Assembly (NCBI GenBank): GCA_017591395.1
Contig: WEDG01001523.1
Location: forward strand, 124,001-188,000
Reading direction: 5' to 3'
DNA: 64,000 nucleotides
DNA from: Schistocephalus solidus
Taxonomy: Eukaryota; Platyhelminthes; Cestoda; Diphyllobothriidea; Diphyllobothriidae
The translations under genes were made by a program, and so were the position numbers. The notes beneath the pieces are model-generated. The model was not told the origin of the DNA. It saw nothing but the letters and a program-made list of their open reading frames with translations, and did no database searches. Positions within the stretch are counted from its first letter, which is position 1. The number at the start of each line of letters is the position of its first letter. Below, in pieces: positions 25,701 to 39,216 of this stretch.

Positions 25701-28700
25701 TGCTCTAAATCGTGACAAATAATGTAGCGGCTAAACTGAGCTATTTTCTTTATTCGCCATCGATACTCATCCACAGAGTATAATCACAGTTTTCAGTTAC
25801 TCATGAATATTGAATAGAATTCAGGGCGAAGGTTGAAAAAAGATGAATAAATGCATATAGGATTGTTCACTCGGCCTGTAACTTTGAAAGGCTGTTGGAC
25901 GAGAAATATTTCAAACGATTGAAAAAATATTTCATCTCAAAACAAGAAAAAAAAGTGCTTCTACACATTTTGTCATAACTTATTTGACTGATCGTGAGCA
26001 CATGACTTAAACACACTTTAAAAATCAAACCTTTTAATTTTTAAAGCAGACTGTTGCACAATGAGGGCCAAAAGTTATCCTTCATGGTGCCTTCTGGTTA
26101 TCTATTGTACACAGCAATTTCCAAAAGCCCTCATGTAGGTGACTGTCTGCAAGCATTACGACATTGCATTTAGAGGAAATATCAACTAAACGTAGGCTTT
26201 AATACCGTTAGTTGAGATTTCAGACGATTAAATACAGATTTTATTTGCAGTCGATTTTGAAAACTCACCGATCGCTAACAGAACTCGCTCGTTACACTCT
26301 GCCTTTAGGCTCACTTTCTAGCCCCGTCAGCAGCCGCACGACGGCTAGTGGCTAGTATGCAAATGCATATTGCCGGTGAAGATAATGTAGACTGGGATGC
26401 CTTATTCACCATCCTCAGTCAGTCATGCTCAACCACAGGTTATGCCCCACCCGAAGATTGAACCCAGGATCTTAGATCAGATTTCCAAAGCTCTAACCGA
26501 TGACTCAATTATTAGAGCGTAGGATTTCTGATCCACCGTTCCTCGAGTAATGCACCTCCTGGGGTTGGCTAAGACTGGTTGACGACGATTACATTCCATA
26601 TAGTCTTTGCCGTCAATACTCATCTGCCTTAGGTGTGATTTACTCCAATCCAGCTAAATGCTTCATTAACTAGACCAAGTGGTTCTCAATGCATCGAAAA
26701 AAAGACACTTATAGAAATAATAAGGATGAATGATTTAATTATAATTTCGCACCTCCCTGAGACACATGAATTCAAGGTTTTTACCTATATTTTCCTTATC
26801 AGCTGCCCCTTTTACTTATGTGCATATAGGTCGCGCAACCGCTGCTTATCCAATGAATACTCTGATTAATCCTGGTTTAGAATTGAGCGTTGTGCGGCTT
26901 ATCGGTTTAAAAAAGTAAGAGTTATCCTTAGCTACTTCATTATTTGCAAATCCAAATCTTCACATTGCTCTCACTCCGAGAACATTAGTGACTATTTTTG
27001 TAAGAAGGACTATAGCGTTTTTATTAGCTGTCATACCTTGTCTGAGTTGTTGCTTACACTACATTTATCCCATCTACAGTGTGTGGCCTTCATATCAATC
27101 ACCTGCATAATTCTCTCAATCGTCTCCTATTGCTTCAAAACGACTCCAAATTTCACTCTGCCAGTCATCGAGTTGACACGAGGGGCCTTTGCCAATCAGG
27201 TCATTCCCTCCCTGGGCCGCAGCTCTGCAAATGGCACCACCTCCACCACCGTATATTCGGAAGACCACTTCACAATCTCTTCGGTGGGCCGACCGCGATT
27301 TCATCGTTCCTTCATGTATATTGAGAGCATTTGCAATATTTGGTTCACCGTGGAATTTTTCATGCGTCTGTTCGTAACCGACGATCTCCTCAAGTTCCTT
27401 CGCAGTCCTCTCAATCTAATCGACATTCTCGCGATTCTCAGTTTCTACACGGATGCTGCCCTCCTTTCTATGTCCTCGGACCCGCCCGGATTGGGAAGTT
27501 CGGCGGTTGAATTGCTGAGTATTGTTCGTGTTATGAGACTTTTCAAACTCACGCGGTATATTTCGGGTTTGAAGATTCTCATACTCACATTCAAGGCAAG
27601 TGCCAAGGAACTCACTCTACTGGTGTTCTTTCTCATGGTCTTTATCGTCCTTTTCGCGGCCCTTGTATTCTACGCTGAACGTTTCAGTCCGTCATCCAGG
27701 AGCGAATTCTCATCCATACCTATTGGTCTATGGTGGGCAATTGTCACCATGACAACTGTTGGCTATGGGGACATGGCACCTAAATCCTCTGCTGGTAAAT
27801 CATCATCCTGATGTTTTTTTAGTTCTTATGTTTTGCATATAAACAAACAATAGAACAAGGTGGATTGTTGTACTCTGGGAGCAGATGTTTATTTATCTCA
27901 TGTTTCCAACACTCAAAGGAGCCAATCGTTTGGCATAAAAAGCTCTACAACTCTATATATTTAGCTCACCTTTAATAGTGTCGTTGATTTGTTCGCGCAC
28001 CTGGCAGAGCTGGAAGTCTGAAGTCGAGTGTCACATTTCCTGCAGCAGGCGCGACATGCGGTCGACCGCCTGACCGAATATGTGAACGCTCTCGAGTTCA
28101 AAGCCCTTATCTAGCAAGGACACGTGGGTGGCTACCATGAAAAGAGCATCTTTCTGCCTCACAACGAGCTCGTCATCGTGTAATCTCTTTTGTATATAAA
28201 TTGAAAAAATTCGGTGGACTCCATTTGATTTTTTCCCCGACTTTTAAACAGTCTGTCATGTTGATCACAATTAGGGGCTAAGAAAGCAGAGGGAAATTGC
28301 TGCGTTTTGGGGCGCATTTAACCGCTCATGCCCCGTCATCAGGAGATAAGTGCATAAATTAACTTGTTTAGTAATCACAATCTCAGTTTATGATTCGATT
28401 GAACTGCAGATGCTAATCACTTATTAAGTTATTTCCCTTATCGGCATTTTTTTTGTAGTGATGATGGTGTTGGTAAACATTCGTTTGAATCCAGATCCAT
28501 TCTGAAAACCAATCTCTAAACACTTATGTGTTTTCAACCACCTAATGATGTTCAAATAATAAATATTGTTTATTCTTCGTTTCATATGACGCAAATGAAA
28601 TCCCCATGCCTTCCCGTGATCTTAAATATTATTTAGATTTCGTTTGATCAAACATATCGACTTTAGCCTGCCTTGCCGTTTGTTAAAGCAATATCGGTAG

Positions 28701-31700
28701 CCCTGTTTATTAGCTCCAGTTAAAATGTAAATATACGATCAGTTAAAAGTTCATGATTGTCCTTCTTTTGCATTGTTGCTAAGTTGGCCACTGTACTCTC
28801 AAAACTTTGGGCCATACGATAACTCGAATGTGGTTGTGGACCTAAGTAATTCGTCGCTTTCTCTATTTAAAAAGTAACTGTGCAATACAAGCACCCTCTT
28901 GAAACCTACATCACCCTAAATGATTCTATTTCATGTTAATACAAGTTAACAACGCCAAAACGTCATTGAAAAACGAAACACTTTGAACCGACTTATTAAA
29001 GCAATTGCGTATAAATTCACAGATCTCTAATCTGGGCCATTTCTAGTTAACATAATTGGCATTTTTTCGTATCAACATTCGTCTTTATGAAAGCACATAG
29101 CTTATTCAAACCTTTCCACTTTATCAATTTATGATGATTTCTTAATCTACATATTTTGGCGAACGCTGGCATTAAGACATCAAAAAATATCAGTATTCAT
29201 ACAATACTATGTATAAAATAGAGAAGGGTGTATTTGTGGCACTCATCCTGCTGAAGGTCATTTGCTCACTCTACCATTCTCTACTAAAAACGATTACAAA
29301 TGTTAAAATTTTGGCTTTTGTTTCATTTTTTCTGAAATATATGTATAATTGGTCGTTCGCGAACGCAGAAATATAATTTTCTTTTTGTATGTATTTTGAC
29401 TGCGTTTTGCGATCAGAAATGCAATTTTATTTTGAAATTTCGTGGAAAATCAATGGAAAACATACACTGCATACCCAATGGATGCTTGCAGGCATTCAAA
29501 TAAAGTTCATTCAAAAGGTAATAGCCTTTTGTTTTTGAAACCTCACCAGGCATGCCACTATAACTTAACATTCTTATTAGAAAACGCGTTGAAAAATTTA
29601 TTTTATCCATTTCCTGAGATAAGTGAGTGACTTTAGGTAAACGTCAGTCTGTTGACAGTTACCCTTTGATCTTGATCATTAGAAATAATTATGGGTGGTA
29701 AGTTAAATAGTTAGTATTAATCTTTCGTGCGAGGGTTTAGCGGTGGTTACCTCGTTTACCACAGGCAAACCTTGATCCTGTCATCAGGGTGATGACGCCA
29801 GTTCATGGAAAAAAGAAGCGGTAAAAATGACTTAAAATGCGAGTTTTATTATACAAGAGAGAATTAGGTGCGACTTCTCAAAAAAATCATTCCCTTTGTT
29901 CGATTCCAACCCAAACTCATCCTCCTAGAGAGTAAGATTTGTGACTGGTGTACATGGTCCACTGTATTTATTGACTACCGTTATAGTTAATAGGGCATTC
30001 ATGCATTGACGGTCTCTCCTCGTACTTGGTGCAATGAAAACACTGTCACACACGTTAACTTCTCTAAGCAGACAACCGGATTTTGATAAAGAATAGATAT
30101 AATTGACCAAAATATGAACATTATATTCAGGATAATGGTGGTAAATGTGTTGGTTGAATGCAATCCAAAATTCCCTATGTCTCCACCTACTAAATCAATG
30201 TTGGGCAACCATTTATTTATTCAGTTAAGATATACGATTACATGCCATGATACATCCGTTTCCCCGAGGGATTCATGCTTACATGCTCAAATTGTCGCTC
30301 ATTGTATTGAACCCCAGCATTGCTAAACATTTCGTTTAGGTCAGCGAGAATTCTATTGGGAGCTTTTTGACGTCATTTCTGGGGTTTTCTGACTTTATAC
30401 TGCTTGTTTTCGAACAAGCGATAGTAGAAGTTGATATTTAAGTATTTTTCTATGAGAATACTATCGCAATACCATATTTTGGTATGTAAGCTATTTGGTC
30501 GAAAAATGCCACAATGGTTGCCTTTAAAGTCTTGGTTTTGTGAACATTTTCATGTCTAGTTTTTATGAAACAAACCGTAGTGCAGAGTAGACCATTTATT
30601 TCAAAAGCGTTAAAAACCTTCAACTGATAGATTCTTGCGGTGAGAAGCGTTAGAAATTAAGACTACAGAGGACCTTGAATAGTGTTGTAGAAATTGCTTA
30701 AGCGTAATAGCAGATCTTTGTAATGTTTAAAAATATCTTCTTTATGGATATTCTTTCCTTATATCTATTACACAGCCAAAAGACCTATTCGCCACCGAAT
30801 TTGTAGTCATTCCTGTCTGTTTTTGTTCTTCTAAATAGCTTATACTTGAATAAACACTTATTAATAGTTTTTTTAACAATAACGAATGAACAGGTCATCA
30901 ACCATTTCTTTAACTTCTAAAGAAGGTCATTCAACGTAGTACAGTAGAAGAATTGGCACTCCTCTTGCTGAACTCCAGTCTTTGAAAGACAATATTGAGC
31001 GAAGTTATATATCGCGAAATAAAAAAACTGAAATATATAAGGTCAAGGTATTAATGCACCCAAAAGAGCAATAAGAAAAAAGACGGACTTTCCTGGAACA
31101 AAAAAAGTTTTAAACAGTCTTTAGCTATAGTTTTGGCTGCGTTTTGCTACGAACGGAAGGAAACTATTATTTAGAAGTGATCATCTCAGACACTGTATAG
31201 GAATACTGACCGGGTCGGGTGATGGAGGTCAATATATATTCATTATGCAACCACATGAGCTACTTAACCAAATTATTAAGCACGTGTTTAATTAGAACAG
31301 AATCTTATGCAAGGAATAAACGTCTTTTAGGCTACCTGCACAATCAGCACATATTCAAAAATTACCGCATACGTAGCATTAAAACATTCTTTTTATTTTC
31401 ACTGCCCACACAAATGCAAATATACTTTTTAATAAGTGTAAGCACAGAACGATTTTTTTGCTTGCTTATGCTATAAAATATAAATTTAAATATGTAAAGA
31501 CCTTAAAGATTAATAACAAAATCAATACTTAGTGCATAGACAATAAACAGTTTTTTTTCAGGTGGCCGAAGGACATAACCGAAATTTAATGGGTTTGAAC
31601 CATCAAAGCTCAACCTAAACATTTTAGTAGAATAATATTTCTGAATAGAAAACATATTGAAGCATACCCTTAAATTTTTGGGAGCTTGATTGTTGGCTGT

Positions 31701-34700
31701 ACACTTGCTTTGGTAGTGAATTTACCGTATGCTGAAAATATAAATTTACAAACAGCACGGAGCATCTTATGCTGAGGTGTACAATAATGGTCTCATTTTA
31801 AAGCTGAATAAACGCTTATAAGAGCATTTACGGAACAGACTCTTCTATGAGCGCTTACGGTAGAACGATGACGGATATTTTAAATTGATGAAAGTGAGCT
31901 GGGTCTTTCCATACTTTTTTTGAACAAAATAATGTCTAGTGTTAGCGGCTCACAAAGACATATTTTCCTTGCAGCCCTTGCTAAATACTTGGTAGGTGTA
32001 ATCAACCCTTATCAAAACACAAATCATGAGATTACCCTGCTCGTTATCGCTCCAAAAAATTCTTCGTCCCTAATTCTACATTTTGCGGCAAGAATAAACT
32101 GCTAATTTTAGTAATGTTTTAATTCCCACTTTCATTTCGATACCTATTTAATGTGGAAATAAGACTGATATTATTGTTTGGGTTGCTTAACGCATTTCTG
32201 CTTAGTGCACCGACAATTTACGGTCCAGATAGGTTACTTATATGTCCACATATATTTGTAAATGCAAGTTTTCAATGACTTCCTCCATTAAAACGATGCC
32301 GGTTCCTTTCCCGTAATCTTTATTATTTTAAAGAACCGTCTGGGCGCGTGCAGCAACTGAATTTAACTGTACATTGAACTTAATAACTACGTAATGCCAA
32401 AACTGAGTAGGTCACATGTGATAAGCTCTAACAAGGGACTCTTCCCACTTTCCATGTATCAGCTAAAGAATTATTTAAACAGTATTGTTTCTTACTCGAC
32501 ATTAGCGACTTGCAACAAAAAGTGGTAGCTGAAAAGCCACTATGAGATGGTGTAAAGCAGAAACATTATTTATGTTTTCTAGCTCATTCATACACTATGA
32601 GTTTTTATTTAGCAATACTTCCCAGGGCATCAATCATTATACTCAATTAATCGTAGAGTTTTCCTTTCCACTCGTTTTGCTGTGTGTCTGATGATGTGCT
32701 TTAAAACCCCAAATTGCATTTACCAGAAATACCCATGGTTGTACCTGTCATGGTCCTTGAACTATCCTGAAATAAAGCATCTTCAGTTAGCACAAAAATA
32801 TTTTATAGCGCTACCTTTGAATCCTTTTCAAAGAATATTTCCAGATTTTTATAAATGGCATTAGCCAAAATAGGAAGTAACACTACATAAACATATGTTA
32901 GTGTCCTGTTTTCAATAACTTAACTGCACAAAATTTTCGTGAAGTCAAAAAGTAAAGAAAGTGGTGAAACATGCAAATGGGAAACCTGCTTACGAATGCA
33001 GGTAAACTTGCGTTAGAGTACAGGATGCATTTCCTCTACGGAATTATGCCTGTTGTCTGCAAGTGTTGTAACATTAACTCAGTATTCATTGCGTTGTCTA
33101 CATTTGGACATTGTAAGGACAGATCTAGTCTGAGTACAGCACTCGTTTTAAGATATGAGTATTTGACCACTGAGAGCATTTTCGAAACAAAAAGTTCCAT
33201 AAGACTTTGCTGTGGAAACTTAATGTGTATCTAGATGTGTTTGAGATGAGCTGGGACCTTCATAGGGTTTTTGCACAAAAGGGTTTGGCACAGAAAATCC
33301 GCCCGGCTGCGTCTCTTAAGGTTTTCTAGCATTAAACAAACACCTTTTCGTATAAATAAAGAAAGATTTATTAGAAAATACCATCATTTATAAAAGTGAA
33401 ATATTTCATTAACAGCGAAAATCAGTCTCAAAAATAAAATAAGTTCTGGATTTAGAGGAAGCCTTTCTGTGCAAAACACCCAATTGAAACAGCAGCACAA
33501 ATAGAACAACATTCATAAATCAGCCCCATGTGAATTCCGCTCAGTTTTCCTTCCAGATTTCGGGCGAATTAATATATAACAGTCAAAAACAGTGTAAATT
33601 TCGAGTTTGGATTCCATCACAGTTTTGCTAGTAATTATGATTGTTTTCTTCTGCTTCTGTATTTGTTTATATGCGTCTGGCTAGGGAGAACATTTTTTTC
33701 TTAATATTGCCAAGTGAAACGTCACCATAATAAATAATTTTATCAGTTTCAATGGTGACCTGCTGGTCAGGGACTAACAAGTCAAAATAAAATTGTCAGA
33801 TATAATAGTAAACATACCATTTTGGGTTTATTAGAGATATTTACCTTCGGCAGCTTTTTTATAAGATGGTTTGATGTCCTATTACGATAGGTTTCAGCTC
33901 CTCAATAAAACATTTGCGGCATATTATGATTTTCACTGTTTTCCGACAATTGATCATTACGATGGATTCTGTTCGATTGTTCTTTTAAATCCTTCAATAA
34001 AAAGAAAATGTTTAAACAAATTTGTGAAATTTCTGGGTTTTTGCACATTCTTTCTAAGCAACTTTCCAGTTGCACCATGTTTCTAGATGCCCTAAAATTT
34101 AAACTCGTTACGGAAAAAAAGTAAAGTTCACAAAAACTTCTGCACGTAATATGCGAAGATAAAAGAACTTTCTGTAACAATAAACGTCTTTCAAAATCGC
34201 TTTGCTGCCACTTTACTGTCACTTAACTGTCGCTTTCACTGTCAAATATCTGTGTAGAGGACCTCTTTTTAAAGCCAAACAAGGATATTTATTTCGACAT
34301 TTGACCGAGTCTTTGACCTGACTATGTTAAAATAAGAAACTTTCGACCGAAATTGAAAAGATGTTATATTTATTTACTCTAGACAACTTAAAAAACCACA
34401 AATGCACGGTGGATTGGCTATATATATACTTAGATGTCGTAGTACTGCGGTTTATGTCACAAAATGGCAAAATAGCAATAGGGATTTTTGTATTTAATTT
34501 GGTCTTGTTTTCCCGTAAACAATGTGGAACATCATGCCAGCACTTACCTGATTTTCGTGAACGCAAAGTCCATTTTTAACTGAAGATATATTCAAAACAT
34601 TTTCATGCTCATAATAATGTGTTTTTACAGATAAACTGGCATTGATAAGAGATTTTGGTCTGTAGTTTTTAAAAGTGTAGAAAAATACAGGATATCAAGT

Positions 34701-37700
34701 AATGTGGAATTTTGTCTTTTAGCCCTTTTTTATTAAATTAGCAGTAATAACTGTAGGTTATAACTTAAAACAGCTTACTGCGTCTCTAATAAATTCACTT
34801 AACACATTATAACACTGAAATGTGGGACATACTACCACAAAGTTATAACTCTATATTTTTCTGAGATATAGCAGTCCACTGTATGTTCTTTGACGTCTGA
34901 CTGGAGATTTAGTTAATTGTCGTTGAACTCAAGAATATAAATGCGTGTCGTTAAGAACTATAATTTTATCTGACATACATCCTGTTACTCTCACCTGTAC
35001 GTATGCAAGAAGTGAATATTCTATTTATAATCAGATTAATCTTCTTAAAGTTAGTTATTTATCTGTAATCAAGTCATTTTTATCGCCAATGGACACCTTT
35101 TTAAGATAGTTGGTTTTCATTTACCTTTTGTATTGCGTTACTTGGCCTTTTTATAATCGGGTTGATGTTATCCTTTTTATTGCTTATCACTGCAACTTCT
35201 ACACTTATGCCAGAAATACATCAGCAAAAATTAAGGAAAAGTTAACTATAAACTTCCCTTGACCCATTTATCACACTGGCCACGTGCCTGGCGTAAAAAC
35301 GTGTATAACTTCATAAACTCTGCTCGACCTGTTTAGCCATAAGAATTTCTGTGAACACGCCTTGGGATTAAACGTCTATCTGTTGATTGGGATTTTTTTA
35401 TTTTGTTTATTTGAGACTCGCATTTGGCAACAACAAGTGGTAGCTAGAGAGCCACTGGGAAATTTTCTAAAGCGAATAAATTGAACCTTTATTATAATTC
35501 GAACCTTTACTACACATTTTTTATCTCGTCTTTGTTTTGCCAAAATAAAGTTTTTTAATACATTTCCTGCCAGATTTCCGTTGACGTATATGCCTTAGGT
35601 GACTGAAAATCTAGTTTTGGCTTTGAAATAAATACTCACTGGTTACGCCTGCCGTTGTTCTTTAAATGTCCTGAAATATACCAGGTTCAGTTAGCATTGT
35701 TTACAAGGGCCACTAAAAAAGGTCTCTTAAACGTATATTGTACAGTTTTCAAAACTGGCACTTGAACGGAAAGAATTTTACTCTAGATGAAACTTATACA
35801 GCCAAAGGATTTCAGTTAATGCTGCTAACATGAAGCGTCAAAAATATTAATTGTTCCAGTTAGAAATTGACTTAATTTTTATTCTATATATGTTCGTTAT
35901 ATTTTAAGACGCAGCTGTTATAATACCACAAATTCCCGTTTTTAAATGTGCATATCAGATTTCAACATCTGAAATGAAAGTTGCATGGTAAACAACAGCT
36001 GACTCTTTAATTTTTCATTGTACCGTACCCTATAATCTACTCGATAATGACTTCTGTGAGTCTAGTCTGATTACTGAATTTGCCTTAGAGATCTTGTTAA
36101 TGGGATTTATAGGATACAGCAATAATCATTATGTTGACAGTTTTCCTAAGTACCTTATCTGATTCGATACGTGGTTGGCTAGGGTTAAATGCATTTAAAC
36201 AGTGGACATAAAAATATGCATAAAGTTGCCTTTTATAACATTTGCCCAGAGCATTATTCTGACCTTCTAAATGGTAAAACATAAGTTCTTTTTGAATTTC
36301 AGATCTATTTTTGCGCAAGGAATTAGGTGAATTTTTAAACGCCGCAATTGTTTTTATATTCTACTGAGCTTTCAAGCTCGTGCAGGAGAATCGAATCGAT
36401 GAAATTATTTTTGTGTCATCCAACTGCAAAGAAATATACTCAGGGGAGGACATGTTTAATAATATTAGTTAACTTGAACGTCAAATCTTTTAAAGCAGCC
36501 TCCGTAACATACATCGGAGTTATTTCCTTGCACCGGGAGATGGTTAAGATTTTCATGTTCACAGTTAGAGTTTCAGTGGCTTGCCTGAACCCAACGGCCG
36601 TTGTTCTTTTGATTGATTAGTTGAGGAGTCTAGGAGAACAGTCGCTAGTTAGGACTGTAGGGCTTTTTGATTCAGAAATAATTTTGTCACTGCAGTCTCT
36701 CGGATGACATCAGCGAAGGAACCAGCATAGTGAGGTCAGTTAATTTTGTCTGTGCAGGATTCACACAGATTTACGTTTCAAAAGCTCTCAGATCCCTGGC
36801 TCTCCCGGCTGGCCATGCCAGTATTTTCGGCTATTTCATGAGTTATGTTTGCTATAACCTCAGAAGGTTCCAACGAACAAGCAGTATCCAATATTACATT
36901 TTTACTAGAAGGCCTTAACAGGCCTCTCATTATGCTGACCTTTACTTTTGCCCAGAATAAGGGCGGTGTTGAAAAAAGGTTGCGGGGTTGATGTTCCTTT
37001 CCCCATCAAAGAAGATTTTTCGGCCATATGAATATGTACAATCTCAACAGGACACAGTCATGAGATCGAAGGAACGCTGTTTATCCCAACGAACTTGTTC
37101 ATGGCTAGATTGACTCAACCCCTTCACAGGACGTGTTTCAGTTATGTTCACTTAAATACACTTCAAACTTAATTATCTGTAAGGGTGACATTTAAGTGTT
37201 ATCATCGATGAACAGCGTTTGAGTTTAGCTGTAAAGAGGTGGATCTGCCAAGGAGCATTCTAAGATCGTTTGTTTTCATCCGCTGAACTGCTCAGGGATC
37301 CTGAAGAGGATCATCCTTTTTGACTGTATGGATAATATAATAATTTCGAGTCTTTAAAAGGGGTTCCCACACAATCCCTATCCATGACAGATTTTTAGAT
37401 AATTCATGTCCCATTTGGTTATTTCGGGATGAGTACAATGTGCTGGTAATGTCCAGGAGACAGTTTAAAGTGACTGAGACTCTTCCTTGTCAGTGCGCAA
37501 TTGAATGAAATTTTTTATTTGATATCAATACCAGACATACATGCGTTTTAATAGTTTGTGTGTTTCATAGTTCAACATTCTATATGTCATCAGGAGCTAG
37601 ACCTTGCTAGGATCTGCGCAGCTGCAACAATACTAATATAATCAGTTCAATAATTGTGATCAGAAGTTTATGCATTGACCACGCGTATTTTTCCAAATTC

Positions 37701-39148
37701 CTCTGCTTGCTTCATTAATTATTTGACATTTAAATGGATGTTGCTAGGACAATGCTGGTTTTCTGAGCATGCAGTTGAGGGATTCTAGAAATCATCTTAT
37801 ATTTTTTTTATTTCGCTGTTAAGAATAAAGGGTATATTTGAAGTTATAAGAATAAATAGAGCAGTAAGTCCAATAAATATAAAATTATTATTTCGCACAT
37901 AATATAAACTCTGCTGGTTGTGTAAAATCTAACGTTTATACTCGGTCAACCTCTGCCACGTGCGCCAATACACTTAATATTTTAAAACATGCACGTATTC
38001 TCATTGTATCATTTTAGATGTCTGATACACAACGTCATTCGATAAATGGGTGCTATGAAGTGGTATCCATGATTGTGTGACCACAATATGCAGTTAATGG
38101 TGTGTCAATTGGATTATTTAAAGGTGGCATGTTTTACATATCTTACGCGTGTAAACGTAATAGCACACAATACGCTCCTCTAAAAATCACTATCGACATT
38201 ATAATCAGTTATTTATTCAGCAGATATAGGCTGCTTGCGAGGCTTGAGAGTTAGCCCCAAGGCACAACGGGACGAGTGAGTCCTGTAACCGATCAGTTAA
38301 CGCCCAACTACCATTGTTAATATTCCCGATCGAAACCGGCAAGACAAAGAGATCGTAGCGCAGTCGGTAGAGCGTTGGACCTCTGCTTAACAAGGTCGCG
38401 AGATCGAGCCCGGGCGCCGCAGCGCCTGGTGTTGGGTATGGCTGGCTGATGCCGACTTAAAAGCCAGAAATGGCCATTCAGTCTCCCTTGTCTTTGCCGA
38501 TAATATCATATATAAATATAATTATATATATATATATATATATATATGACAGGTGGTGAGGCACTGATGAACTTCGGTTCGATGAAGTGCTTATGACCCA
38601 TCTGCTAGACCCAGTGTGTGGACTGTCTGCGCCGTACTCGAGTGCATGTTTGTGTTTCCAGTCCCAGCTGGTAGTCAGGGTTATGATTGGCTGAATGAAG
38701 GCAGAATAAGCCCGAAACAGACTGTATCAATCTACCCTTATTCTCTATCGTGTCTCCTCTCTGCAATTATAACTTGGCCGACTTTGGCCTGGTAATTGGT
38801 TGCCTGTTCGTGACCTTTGCCACCCATACGGAGCTTGTTTGCTTCGGGAAGCCACTAGATCGGTGTGCGCCTATTCCTGATTGAATAAATACCCGATCTG
38901 CAGCGACAGAGAATGACAGGTGGTGAGGCACTGATGAACTTCGGTTCGATGAAGTGCTTATGACCCATCTGCTAGACCCAGTGTGTGGACTGTCTGCGCC
39001 GTACTCGAGTGCATGTTTGTGTTTCCAGTCCCAGCTGGTAGTCAGGGTTATGATTGGCTGAATGAAGGCAGAATAAGCCCGAAACAGACTGTATCAATCT
39101 ACCCTTATTCTCTATCGTGTCTCCTCTCTGCATATGTATATATGTATA

Positions 39149-39216
<68 letters not shown>

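Larger units (their letters stand above)
23578..27079 (+). other. Shaw intron 2, 3502 bp
   Basis: GT-AG intron with the possible microexon 23922-23957 and the SINE-like head at 26420-26530. Nothing recognised at 24200-26280. Confidence 0.85.

Noticed and set aside
34327..34579. Overlapping open frames on both strands
   Set aside because: AT-rich, no coding character on either strand.
38350..38425. Possible tRNA gene
   Set aside because: Only A and B boxes are tRNA-like; arms do not pair, and diverged relatives occur in the window, so it is a SINE head.
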